NCBI GenBank assembly: GCA_023213395.1
Contig: CM041465.1
Coordinates: 14,818,001-14,882,000 of the forward strand
DNA length: 64,000 nt
Direction of reading: 5' to 3'
DNA from: Cycas panzhihuaensis
Taxonomy: Eukaryota; Cycadophyta
This document shows positions 12,273-22,545 of the stretch, one piece after another. Each line of letters begins with the position of its first letter. Positions within the stretch are counted from its first letter, which is position 1. Made by a program: the position numbers and the translations under genes. Below the pieces are notes generated by a model. That model saw nothing but the letters and a program-made list of their open reading frames with translations, was not told the DNA's origin and did no database searches.

Positions 12273-12740
12273 TTGGTTTACGCACTTTCACCAGCTACGC
12301 GAGATGTTTGGGCCTGCTTATTAACGACCGCGTGGAGCCTGCACTGAAGACGCGATTTATGATTAGATTCATAAATTTGTAGGGTGTACTTCCATGTCCA
12401 CAGAGAAGTGATGTACCACATGCTGTATATAGATCTGTATGCCCTGCATTTGCGTAGCCTCAATTGAATTTACAAGCTGCTCGTGTCATTCGTCTCCGGT
12501 CTATGTCACGATCTATAGGTCTGCCTTGAGTCGCCACTCGTAAAAGATGCATTTCACAGCCACTTATGTCAATAGTCCGTTACACCGAGCAATATCATCC
12601 CCGGACGTGCATTGACAGTCTTCGTTTCATTTCGTCATCGTAGGATTTCATGATTAAAGCTGCTCTTGAACCACAACTTGGCCTATATTTTTGATATATC
12701 TATTAAGGGCGCAGTAAGCTTTGCCCATTTACAAACGAGA

Positions 12741-13674
12741 AGATGATTCGCTTATTATAATATGGTTTAATTCCTCACTGGTTATTTACATCTATGTGTT
12801 TGGTTAAAGAGTTTATTATTTGCATTATTTTTTCTCATTAATTTTAAGTTTAATAAGTGTCTATTGACCAAAAGTTTATGTTTTTTTTTTTTAATAATTA
12901 TATTTCATAGATTATTAAGTTTTGTTATTTTGTAGTTTTTTCATCATATAATTTATAAGTCACATAGTAGAGTAAAGCGATTAGAAGTACAATTATTTAC
13001 GAGTTAATTTAATTTTTTAAAAAGTTATTTTAAATTAAATATTTATTTATATTTCAATAATGATATCTATCATTAGTAGGGTTTATTTTCATCTTTGTCA
13101 ATTTTAAAATAATCTTTATTTCCACCAAAATGAAATGAGTGGTCACATGACTATGTGAGATTTGCATTTGATAACTTTTTTAATAACTAAAAATTGATGA
13201 AATTTTTCTTTATGATTCACGTACTAAAGGATTCTTTATCCATTTTGACTTTATTGTACTTTTTAATGCATAACTTTGTCATAAAACTTCATAATTGAGT
13301 ATCATTTAAGGCATTAGATTCATATTTTAATCCTCCATTAAGTGAATGATCTTTTAAGAACTTCTAAAGTCATATCATGTAATATTTTCATAACCAAAGT
13401 TAATGCTAGTTTGTGGGCTTTCTATCAAGTGACCTTTAAACAAATCTAGTAAATTTTAACTTGTAATCATCATTAACACAAAAATCTTACTTTGGAGGAG
13501 GTTGAGTCCAAATTGGAACACTTGTACATGTCCTGAAGTTAAAAGGAAATAAGTTTTGCTTATGTTTTTTACTGCCTTATTTAAGTGCATTTTAGTATTT
13601 CATTTTTTTTCTTCTTCCAAAATAATTTATTTTAAGATAATTTATTCATCATAGCCTCAAGCATAAGTAATATA
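12741..13674. other. AT-rich part of the Copia-1 leader
   Basis: No coding similarity seen. It lies between the bromodomain fragment and the first recognisable gag codons. Confidence 0.4.
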
Positions 13675-14870
13675 ATGGTGCTAGAATTTGGTAGTACAAA
13701 CTTTTTGAATTAGGGTTGAAGAATAAAACCCATCTTTATATTAAAGGATATATAGGACTTAATTGAAACAGGTTATGGAACATTCGATGCTAATGCTACT
13801 AAAGACTAAAAGAAGACCTACAAGGAGAATAAAAAGAAAAATCATAAAGCTTTGGTGTTCATCTTTTATGCATTGAAGAATCATATTTTTCTAAGGGTTA
13901 GTGAAGCAACTATATCAAAGGAGACATATGATGCATTGATGATTACCTACAAAGGAGCTGCTGCATCAAAACTCCAAACATTGAGGAGTAAGTTTAAAAA
14001 CTATACGATGAGTCAAAATGAAGGAGTGAATGACTTCATAATAAAAATATAAGGCCTAGTCAATCAAATGAAGGCCTTAGGATAAGTTATTAGTGAATAA
14101 AGGGTAGTAGAGAAGATCTTAAGATGTGTTAGTAATATTAAAAGGTTAAAAATAGTTGCAACAAGTATTGAGGTCTTTAAAGACTTAACTACCCTTAAAA
14201 TTAATTAATTAAGTGCAATGTTACTCGTTATTGAAGAGAAAAAGGGAGATAATGAATTTCTAGAACATGCATTTGCCATTAAGGTAAAGATTATACTTAC
14301 TTTTCAAGGCAAAAGATCTAGAGGAAGAGGATAATCTCATAAAGGAAGAGGTTAAAACCTTAGAAATTAAAATCAATTTTATCAAAGACAATGTCAAGTT
14401 TATCAAGGGTAAGGATAATATCATCAAAGTCAAGGTCATTTTCATTAAGGTTAAAATTAATTTCAAGGTCAAGGACAATGATATTTTCAATATCAATTTA
14501 ATCAAGGCTAAGGACAAAATTTTAGACTTTAAGGAAGAGGTAGAAGACAAAGTCTAAGAGGTAGGAACCAAAGACAAAGAAGAAGAAGTCCTAGAGGCAG
14601 AGGAATAATGCAATATTCTTATTACTATAGAAATAAATACTTAAAAGAAAATTATTTTACGAAAATGTCTAACTTACAAAGAGGAATAATTAATATAGTA
14701 GTTGAAAAAAGGAAAAATAAGATACTCTTTTTATCAAGTTTGATGGCAAATGAAGAAGAAGACAATTACTATATTGACTTAAGAAACTCTACTCACATGA
14801 CATATAGAGAAGAATGGTTTAAGGAGTTGGACAACATCAAAAGGAGCAAAATCATATTTAAAGACAATAC
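13675..14870 (+). pseudogene. Copia-1 gag remnant
   Basis: Copia-type capsid/nucleocapsid remnant. Around 13750-14050 the frame reads IETGYGTFDAN, ALKNHIFLRVSEA, ETYDALMITYKG and KLQTLRSKFKNYTM, matching the UBN2/gag core. It is followed by an RG- and Q-rich tail (14300-14600). The zinc-knuckle position at 14608-14660 reads QYSYYYRNKYLKENYF: the knuckle Cys residues have become Tyr or Ser and the His is gone, so nucleic-acid binding would be lost. Several TAA/TAG stops lie in the frame. The start is not certain; the ATG near 13675 is a guess from gag length. Confidence 0.75.
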
Positions 14871-17552
14871 CAATTAAGTTGCAGTTGATAAAGGGAATGT
14901 GGTCATACAAGTAAACTTTAGAGAACTAAGGTATATCAATGATGTATTCCATATCCTTGTATTTAAGGAAATTTTTTTATTAATGAGACAAATGATGGAG
15001 TAAACATACAAGGTGATCTTTGATAATGGAGAGTACACCATTAAGGATAAGCTAAGGAATAAAGCAATAGTTGCTAAGGGACAAATGACTAATAACATAT
15101 TATTTAAACTAGTTATTTCCTCAACTGATTATTATACCTTGAAGACTTCAACTAATGTGCATAGTGAAACTTAGCATAAAAGACTTAACCATGTAAACTA
15201 TAATAGTTTGACATTAATAAAGAAGATAGAAATGGTGATAGGCCTACCTGATATTGAACATAACAAGGAAGTATATGAAGGGTATATACTAGGTACACAA
15301 TAAAGGGAAGGATCCCCTAATGAGAGCTATATGGTAAATGAGTCTCTTCAACTAGTACACACATATTTATGTGGACCAATAGATGTGCTTTCACTTGGTG
15401 GAGCCAAGTATTTCATGACTTTCATTAATGATTTTATAAGGATGACTTGCATTTACTTTCTCAAGTTTAAGTCAAATACACTCCAATACTTTATTTACTT
15501 AAAAAATATGAATAAAAGATGGAGTAGAAATAAAATGTTAACTCTACGATTAGATAATAGGGGAGAATTCAGTTCAAATAAGTTTAGGGATTATTGCAGA
15601 TATTTTGGGATAAGGAAATAACTTATGAATCCCTACACACCTCAACAAAATAGGTTTGTAGAAAGAAAGCACAAGACAATTGTTGAAATAACTAGAAGTA
15701 TGTTTAAGGATAAACACCTTGGTAATGAATATTAGGCAGATGGTGTACATACAACTATTTATTTATTAAATAAATGTGTAACCAAAGTAATTAGATGGGT
15801 TATATCTAAAGAAACTTAGTCAAGTTATAAACCAAGCACTAAACAATTAAGAGTTTTTGGGTACATAGCTTATACACATGTTTTAGAATAAAGAAGGACA
15901 AAATAAAATGATAAAAGCACCAAGTATATATTTATAGGATATAGTAACTCATTTATATCATATAAACTATATGATCCAAAAGGTAAAATGATTATTATGA
16001 GAAGGGATATCATCTTCAAGGAAGATGAATTCTATCAAGAGGAAGTTATTGAAAAGGATAAATACAAAAATATTATGATTGAAGTAGACTCTAACTTAAG
16101 CGGTACAAATGTACTTAGTGCAAATGAAGTAGGACCATCTATTTCAAATTAAAGGGTTCCAAAATAAGTACAAAAAGTTTATAACCCTTAAAATATTTTA
16201 GATACTAACTTTGAGAGAAGAATAACAAAAACTCAAAGGGTAAACTTTGTATTTATGACTTAAGTTATAGAGTCAAATGAACCTTAAAACTTTGAAAAGG
16301 CAAGCAATCAACATGAATAGAAAAATGTAATAAAAGAAAAGTACAATACCTTAGTGAAAAATGATATATGGGCATTAGTAGATCTACCACTTAGAAAGAA
16401 CATCATTGAGATAAAATGAGCCTACAAGACCAAGTATAAATCAGATGGGTCCATTGACAAATATAAGGCAAGGTTAATGGCAAAAGGCTATGCTTAAATT
16501 AAGGGCATATATTATAATAAAATATTTGCACCTATTGCAAGATTAGAAATAGTCAAATTAATTATGGATTTAACTACACAACAAGGTTGTATAATCCATC
16601 AAATGGATGCGAAAAGTGCCTTCTTAAATGACTATGTAGATGAGAAGATCTGTGTCCAACAATCTAAAGGTTTTGAAGTGAGAGGACAAGAAGACAAGGT
16701 CTACAAACTCAAAAATCCCTTGCATGGCCTCAAGTAAGCACTTAGAGCATGGTACTTTATGACTAATAAATATTTCAAAGATAAAGGATTCTTAAGAAGC
16801 TAATTGGACCCTAATTTATATATAAAATTAGAAGGAAGCTTAATACTAATTATGGGCTTATATGTAGATGACTTAGTATATACAAGAAATTGTGATTACT
16901 TATCTTAAAAGTTTAAGAAAGATATGGATAAAGAGTTTGAAATGAAAAATTTAGGACTTATGCATTATTTCTCAAGCATTGAAGTATGGTAGGATGAAAA
17001 GGGAATATTTATATTTTAAAGGAAATATACATTAGATATATTAGATAAATTTAATATGGATAGTTACAACCCACTTATAACACTAGCAGAGGTTGGGTTA
17101 AAATTGTCTAAACTTGAGGAATATAAATTAGTTAATCCTATACTTTATAGGCAGTTGATTGGAAGCCTAATTTACTTGACTTCAACTCAACCAGACATTA
17201 TGTATGTAATTAATGCAGTTTTCAGGTTTATGCATGAGCCTAAGGTTTTCATTGGTAAGCAACCAAAACTATTCTCAAGTATCTTAAATGTACTATTAAT
17301 TGTGATTTACATTACAAGTCATCAACAAATTATAAATTGATCAGTTATACAGACTCAGATTGGGCAGGTTGTATAGATGATAGAAAATCTACTTTAGGAT
17401 ATGCATTTGGTTTATATTCAACAATAGTAGCATGGAGTTCAAAGAAGCAGGCACCGATCTCTTTCTACTATAGAACTAAAGTATAAAATAATTGTAACAG
17501 GAGCTTATGAGATAGTTTGGCTTAGAAATTGCTTCACAGTTTACAGGAAGAA

Positions 17553-18134
17553 TGTAGCGATCTAGTTCTACTTTTATAGCAATTTTCCTCAAAATATAGG
17601 TAATAATCCACAAAAGACAATAACTAGATGCTATTCAATAGTAAAATGAATAAGGAACAAGAATTACAGAATCCACCAAAGTAAATAATAATCTTTATTG
17701 TCAAATAATACCAAAATAGAGCAAAACTATAACAAAATACCATTCTTTGCTGAAGAAGTGAGCTTCCCTCTTCGGGGCGAGGAACCCTCCAAACTACAGT
17801 CCCCAAATGGATGAGCTAATTACAGCCCTAGAACCGAAAATTCGTGACCAAAGAACCTCCGATGATGATGAAATGAGGCCGTAAATCCTCTTTAAATAGG
17901 TGGCCAAAGGATAGTAATAGAAGTCGGCTAGAAAATGTGATGTTCTTCTTAATACTGCTCAAATAGAAGTCGGCTAGAACTTCTCCAAAAACCGGTAGGT
18001 AGACTTTAAATGGTTATAACTTTTGATAAAGATCTCAGAATTGACTTTCGTCTGTACCGTTGGAATCATCATTCAAAGACCTTTGATTTGAATGGTCATA
18101 TGCTATACTTTTAACTATAGTTTAGAATTCTACA
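17553..18134 (-). repeat. Gag-only element, 3' LTR
   Basis: 582 bp, colinear with 19770-20351. On the minus strand it runs TGTAGAATTC... to ...CGCTACA, with a TATTTAAAG box near 17900 that is a plausible transcription start signal. Confidence 0.92.
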
Positions 18135-19000
18135 ATTCCCCGCCCCTTAAAATAATACTTCGCCCTCGAAGTATTGAGAATTGCTTGTAGCTCTATCAAA
18201 TCTTCGACCACCTCCTGCTAGATCTTGTAGGTCATGAAGATTTGGCTCGATCTTATATCTTCTATAGAGATTTGCTAGTAGACATTTGGCATTTATCAAT
18301 GTTTATTCCTATAGCCAGGTACATGCTATATCTACATCAGGGAGATCTTGGGACTTGTGAGGTGTCTCAGTTGTCGTGCCTTGGTCTTGCCTTGTGTTTA
18401 CACATTTTATTTTTAAATGAAATGGTTTGTGGAAGGAGAAGAATTGATCATAAGGGTCATAGATTGGCGATTATTTATTGTGAAAAGGAAAAGAAAAGGT
18501 GGAATTATGAGCTAAGATTAAGCATAGCTTTGAAGGTATAGGAAGAAGAGATAAATTTTGAAATCTACCTTGGATGAAGATGAAAATTTGTGTAAGTTTT
18601 ATTAGACCACAACACTTTTTGGGGGAGAGAGAGAGATAAGGAATCAACGATAGATGTTCTTTATGAAAGAAATATTTTAACAGGTTTTTAGGAATGGTAT
18701 TTAGACAAAAGGAAATATTTAATAGAAAAAAATAATATTAATGATATGAAACTGAAGGACTTTGGTAAAAGTTGAACAGGGTTTTGTAAGGGATAATACT
18801 AAGAGGTGAAACCTGACAAATAGATTAAAGTTGAAGGGTGTCCTATTGAGGATTGTTTATAGGGGTTAAAGGAGTAGGTGAGTAAAGAGATAGACTAAGG
18901 TTACAAAGAGGAATTAAAATTTGACCTACAAACAAACTAAGGTTACGAAAATTAAGAGCATGGCTAACTATGGGTTGAGGAGAGAAGGGCTTTTGTATTG

Positions 19001-19552
19001 CTATTGAACTAGGGAAAGAGAGAGGACATACAAAACTACCAAACAAAATGTGCATATGTAATGCAGGATCTTTGGGTACCTTGCATGAGATTTGTCGAGA
19101 AAATATGTTTGTTCTTCATTGTCTTTGTATTGTTCATGTGTAACTTCACCTTGGATTTCTTCTCTGATATTGAAATGAGACTCTTCTTTGGCTTGTGCAT
19201 GCTCCAAGTCTTCTATGTCTTCATATTGTTTTCTTTGGGCTAGATCTCGTTCTAGCACTTGCAAAACCTCAATGATCTCTTCATCAATGATATCTTCTTC
19301 TTGCCCTTTCTCATCTACTTAAATTTCACCTTGCTTATGTTCTTTAAAAGCTATGGTAGCTGCCTCTAAAAATTGGTACCATAGAAAAGGTTCTTTAGCC
19401 CAATTAATGAACCACTCATAAGCTCGTCTATTCAATATCATTTCTAATAATTGTCCATACTCTTCAAACTCTGTATCAGGCATGAATTTGAAGTCTTCTA
19501 TCCATTTTCTGATGTCTTTATAATCCTCCAAATTAAAAAAATCTGTCTCCAT
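19001..19552 (-). pseudogene. Gag-like protein of the gag-only element
   Basis: A single minus-strand frame of about 184 codons broken only by a TAA at 19321-19319. The first part (YKDIRKWIEDF, AYEWFINWAKEPFLWYQFLEA, FKEHKQGE) has the aromatic-rich pattern of Ty3-type capsid. The second part is very acidic and Gln-rich (QVLERDLAQRKQYEDIEDLE), predicted helical or coiled. No zinc knuckle or protease follows. This fits the TR-GAG class of non-autonomous plant elements (inference). Confidence 0.7.
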
Positions 19553-19614
19553 TTTTTCTTAATAAAGGTTGTACTTCAAGGATTAAAATCTATATTTTGT
19601 ACTGCTCAAAACCA

Positions 19615-19740
19615 TCACATATGACCACTTACTACAAATATCTTTTTTGCGAAAGAGCCCTTTTTCTTATTTACAAACAATTGCGCTTTCTCAAGAATGA
19701 ACAGAACTGCCTTTATATGTTCCAAGTGTTCTTTGCCCTT
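19615..19740 (-). pseudogene. Displaced reverse-transcriptase fragment
   Basis: Just after the primer-binding site and before gag, the minus strand reads KEHLEHIKAVLFILEKAQLFV followed by a Lys-rich stretch and GSFA. This is the segment after the catalytic box of Ty3/gypsy RT. It is out of order, because RT normally follows gag, which points to template switching when the element formed. Confidence 0.7.
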
Positions 19741-19769
19741 TACCTTCGGAACGAAGCTTTGATACCACT

Positions 19770-20351
19770 TGTAGCAATCTAGTTATACTTTTATAGCAAT
19801 TTTCCTGAAAATATAGGTAATAATCCACAAAAGACGATAACTAGATGCTATTCAATAGTAAAATGAATAAGGAACAAGAATTACAGAATCCACCAAAGTA
19901 AATAATAATCTTTATTATCAAATAATACTAAAATAGAGCAAAATTATAACAAAATACCAATCTTTGTTGAAGAAGTGAGCTTCCCTCTTCGAGGCAAGGA
20001 ACCCTCCAAACTACAGTCCCCAAATGGGTGAGCTAATTGCAGCCCTAGAACCGAAAATACGTGACCAAAGAACCTCTGACGATGATGAAATAAGGCCGCA
20101 AATCCTCATTAAATAGGCGGCCAAAGGATAGTAATAGAAGTCAACCAGAAAATGTGATATTCTTCTTAATACTGCTCAAATAGAAGTCGGCCAGAACTTC
20201 TCCAAAAACTGGCAGGTTGACTTTAAATGGTTATAACTTTTGACAAAAATCTCATAATTGACTTTCGTATAAACCGTTGGAATTATTGTTCAAAGACCTT
20301 TGATTTGAATAGTCATATGCTATACTTTTAATTATATTTTAGAATACTACA
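19770..20351 (-). repeat. Gag-only element, 5' LTR
   Basis: 582 bp, same length as the partner LTR and nearly the same sequence. It is followed on the minus strand by a 2-nt spacer and then the primer-binding site TGGTATCAAAGC (19767-19756). Confidence 0.92.
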
Positions 20352-20610
20352 AAGAACATGTTGGTCCCATACTATTATTTTGTGATAATCAAAGCATAAT
20401 TCAGATGACTAGAAATTTAGGGTTTCATTGTAGGATAAAGTATATTGAAATACAACATCACTTCATCAAAGAGTTAATACAACAAGGTGAATTAGAATTA
20501 GTCTATTGCAGTACTAGGGATTAAGTGGCAGGCATTTTTACAAAGGTACTTAGTAAAATAAAATTTATCAAATTTTAGAGTCTCTCCAAATGGGCATTAT
20601 ATGGGAGAAA

Positions 20611-20905
20611 TATTAAAATAATACCTATATTGGGCCAATTACCCACCTTGGGGAGATTACCCACATTGAGATAATAACTCATATAATGGAAAATATTTTG
20701 GCATCACATTGTTAGGCATTTGTCAATACTATGTATTGGTGGGCCTTGAGATATGTGCCAAATCCTCTTAGTCCTACTTATTTATTTAGGGGGTCTGAAG
20801 AACCAGGTATTCATTAACACCACCATTCTCATGGATTGATGGTTGTGCCTTTCTTACTTTCATTTTATTTCTCTTATCTATTCTTTTTATCCTCTAATTC
20901 CATTA
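20611..20905 (+). repeat. Copia-1 3' LTR
   Basis: Preceded by the purine-rich ATGGGAGAAA (20601-20610) and followed by target duplication GTCCT. Homologous to 11078-11354 along its length. Confidence 0.88.
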
Positions 20906-21033
20906 GTCCTTTCATAACCAAATGTAGTCATTAAAATTATAAATAAGAAGAAATCAATTTAAGAATATATATTACGTAATCCATTCTCTTAAGCAGAAGA
21001 GGCACCACCATAAAGTAACTGCTAAAGGTTAAG

Positions 21034-21359
21034 TGTTAATGTTTTTTATTAAGCTTTATGCATGGGTTACTAAGCCCACCAATGATATGTAAGACCATTA
21101 GAGCCACTAATAAGATTACTGAAGATTGACCCCACTTCTATATATTTTAAGGCCAAGCTTACTTGTAAAGGTTGTTTATTATTTTATATTTCTTAAGAGA
21201 AGGTACTTTGGTACTTCTCTTTGGTGCTATTTTGGGGTCCATTATGTGTGTTATTCTGTAATATTAGCCTCTTAAGTTAATAAAGTGCTCTATCTAATCT
21301 CTTTCTATCTGATTTAGAAGGATAAACTTTAGAAGAAACACTTAAAGTGGTATTAAAGT
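21034..21359 (+). mobile_element. LTR with primer-binding site, rest of element lost
   Basis: TGTTAATG... to ...CACTTAA at 21345, with a TATATATTTTA box near 21139 and AATAAAG near 21280. It is followed by AG and then TGGTATTAAAGT (21348-21359), a decayed initiator tRNA-Met site. GGTTCAATGACC follows at 21362. No coding part is attached: within about 140 bp the sequence changes to other LTR material. The left boundary is a guess. Confidence 0.6.
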
Positions 21360-21499
21360 AAGGTTCAATGACCCTACAAAGATGTTTAAGAGCTAAAAAA
21401 ACGGATCCCCCCCCCCTTTAATGACACTCATAACTTTTCTCTTATATAACTTTCTTTTAGTTCATTTTTTGTTCAAGGGTAGATTACACAGCTTGCTAG

Positions 21500-21800
21500 C
21501 TACCCTTTTTGCTCCCTCTCTCCCTCCTACTTCCTAGGTAGATAACTCTACTTGGTAGCTACCCAATTTAGCTAAGTAGAGACCCTATACCTAGGGTCTA
21601 TAAATATCACAAGGATCTATTATTCTGGGTTAAGCGTATTATGGCTTTTCCATCATTGTCTAAAGGACTTGAGCTAAATTTATTGAACCAATCCTTAAAT
21701 AGAATTAGACTATGAAATCAAGCCTCCACGTACTCTTAGGTATATAGGAGGACCTCTATAGGCTCCCTCCCATCTTAGAATAGGTAAATTTTCAGTCATT
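21500..21800 (+). repeat. Gypsy-E/G-type LTR fragment
   Basis: Shares GCCTCCA.RTAC...AGGTATRTA.GAGG and the following ATAGGTAAAT with the LTR at 43240-43380 (+) and, inverted, with 39490-39560 and 59470-59560. It ends where the Copia-2 LTR begins. Confidence 0.6.
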
Positions 21801-21805
21801 TATTC

Positions 21806-22103
21806 TGAAAAGAATGGATCTATCCTTCATCTCCATGCACTATTCACAAAGGCAAACATGGGAGCAAGAGAGACTTGAGAGAAAAAAATTAGCTCTCACA
21901 AAATAGGGAGGTAAGAATGAGCCTCCTCTATTGAGCTTTTACTTTTATATTAAGAGAGGGAGCATTAGAGTTAGGTAAAATGAAATTATACATAATGTAC
22001 ATGAAAGTGTATTTCACTTAAGTGATTTAATTTAAAGTTCACTTAAGACCCTTTTTATAAATAATCAACTAATGTAATGACCTTGTGATATTAACCTTTT
22101 TCA
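21806..22103 (-). repeat. Copia-2 3' LTR
   Basis: 298 bp. Homologous in order to the Copia-4 LTRs (313 bp) but more diverged, so this copy is from an older round of the same family. Confidence 0.75.
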
Positions 22104-22545
22104 ATCTCTCTCTTAATAGTAGAAGGTCATTTCATTCTATTTTATTCTATCCTATGAGGTCTTTATTTGAGCCTCTTATAAAGCAAACTACTATGACACT
22201 TTTGTAAGAAACCCTCATGGGGAAGAAAACCCACATATTTTTTAATCTTTAAATAGCCAATCAGTACAATGAATTTTGTAGTTAAAATCTACTGAGTCTC
22301 CATATATCATTTGGTTATCCCTCGTGTCCTTTCAAGTTTTCATAGGTTCTAATTTTCTAAAATGATACAACCCTTATCCTTTTGCACCTACAAGGGGTTT
22401 TCACGAATGGGATAGAGCAAAGACTTACTTTTGTCCTTTCGCACCTACAAGGGGTTTTTATGAATAATATTGTGTATGATGGTCCTATTGTCATCTCCTT
22501 CAATCGATTAGAGATGGAGGCCCTAAGGTTGAGTTACTTTTAGAA

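Larger units (their letters stand above)
17553..20351 (-). mobile_element. Non-autonomous gag-only LTR element nested in Copia-1
   Basis: Two 582-bp LTRs (17553-18134 and 19770-20351), TG...CA ends (TGTAG...CTACA) and a perfect target duplication AAGAA (17548-17552, 20352-20356). It is oriented on the minus strand. The primer-binding site TGGTATCAAAGC is at 19767-19756, and the polypurine tract AAGGGGCGGGGAAT at 18148-18135. The internal region is only 1635 bp: a reverse-transcriptase scrap, then one gag-like frame, then sequence ending in GEVLF*GAGNC next to the polypurine tract. There is no protease, integrase or full RT, so it must have depended on another element. The first 160 bp of the LTRs show five differences, making it clearly younger than its host. 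Its LTR family recurs at 63287. Confidence 0.92.
14871..20580 (+). pseudogene. Copia-1 pol remnant (protease, integrase, RT, RNase H)
   Basis: The polyprotein can be followed almost continuously from 14740 to 17545 and again at 20357-20580. The protease region has IDLRNSTHMT. Pre-integrase follows near 15170. Integrase includes YFMTFINDF near 15410 (first catalytic Asp changed to Asn), LRLDNRGEF, and TPQQN...ERKHKTIVE near 15640. RT has YKTKYKSDGS, IHQMDAKSAFLN and an intact YVDD box (16861-16872). RNase H includes SYTDSDWAG near 17345, and ends with CDNQSIIQM and VAGIFTKVL in 20390-20560. At least ten stops sit where the family has Gln or Trp, and frameshifts occur near 17240-17480. The 2.8-kb gag-only element breaks RNase H at 17552/20352. 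Confidence 0.88.
11078..20905 (+). mobile_element. Copia-1, old full-length Ty1/copia element with nested insertion
   Basis: Bounded by related LTRs (11078-11354 and 20611-20905) and a perfect 5-bp target duplication GTCCT (11073-11077 and 20906-20910). Internal order is PBS, a 2.3-kb leader that contains an antisense bromodomain pseudogene, gag, protease, integrase, RT and RNase H. RNase H is interrupted by a gag-only element at 17553-20351. LTR termini now read TA...TA, as expected from decayed TG...CA. The two LTRs are clearly homologous but much more diverged than those of the nested element, so the host is older. Multiple stops make it inactive. Confidence 0.9.

Noticed and set aside
12278-12463. 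61-codon minus-strand frame next to the bromodomain pseudogene
   Set aside because: It could be frameshifted N-terminal sequence of the same gene, but no motif supports a separate gene call.
14260-14550. 96-codon Leu/Ser-rich frame on the minus strand
   Set aside because: It is the antisense reading of the RG/Q-rich tail of Copia-1 gag; composition follows from that repeat-like sequence.
18242-18541. 99-codon plus-strand frame
   Set aside because: Lies within the minus-oriented gag-only element and has no family similarity.
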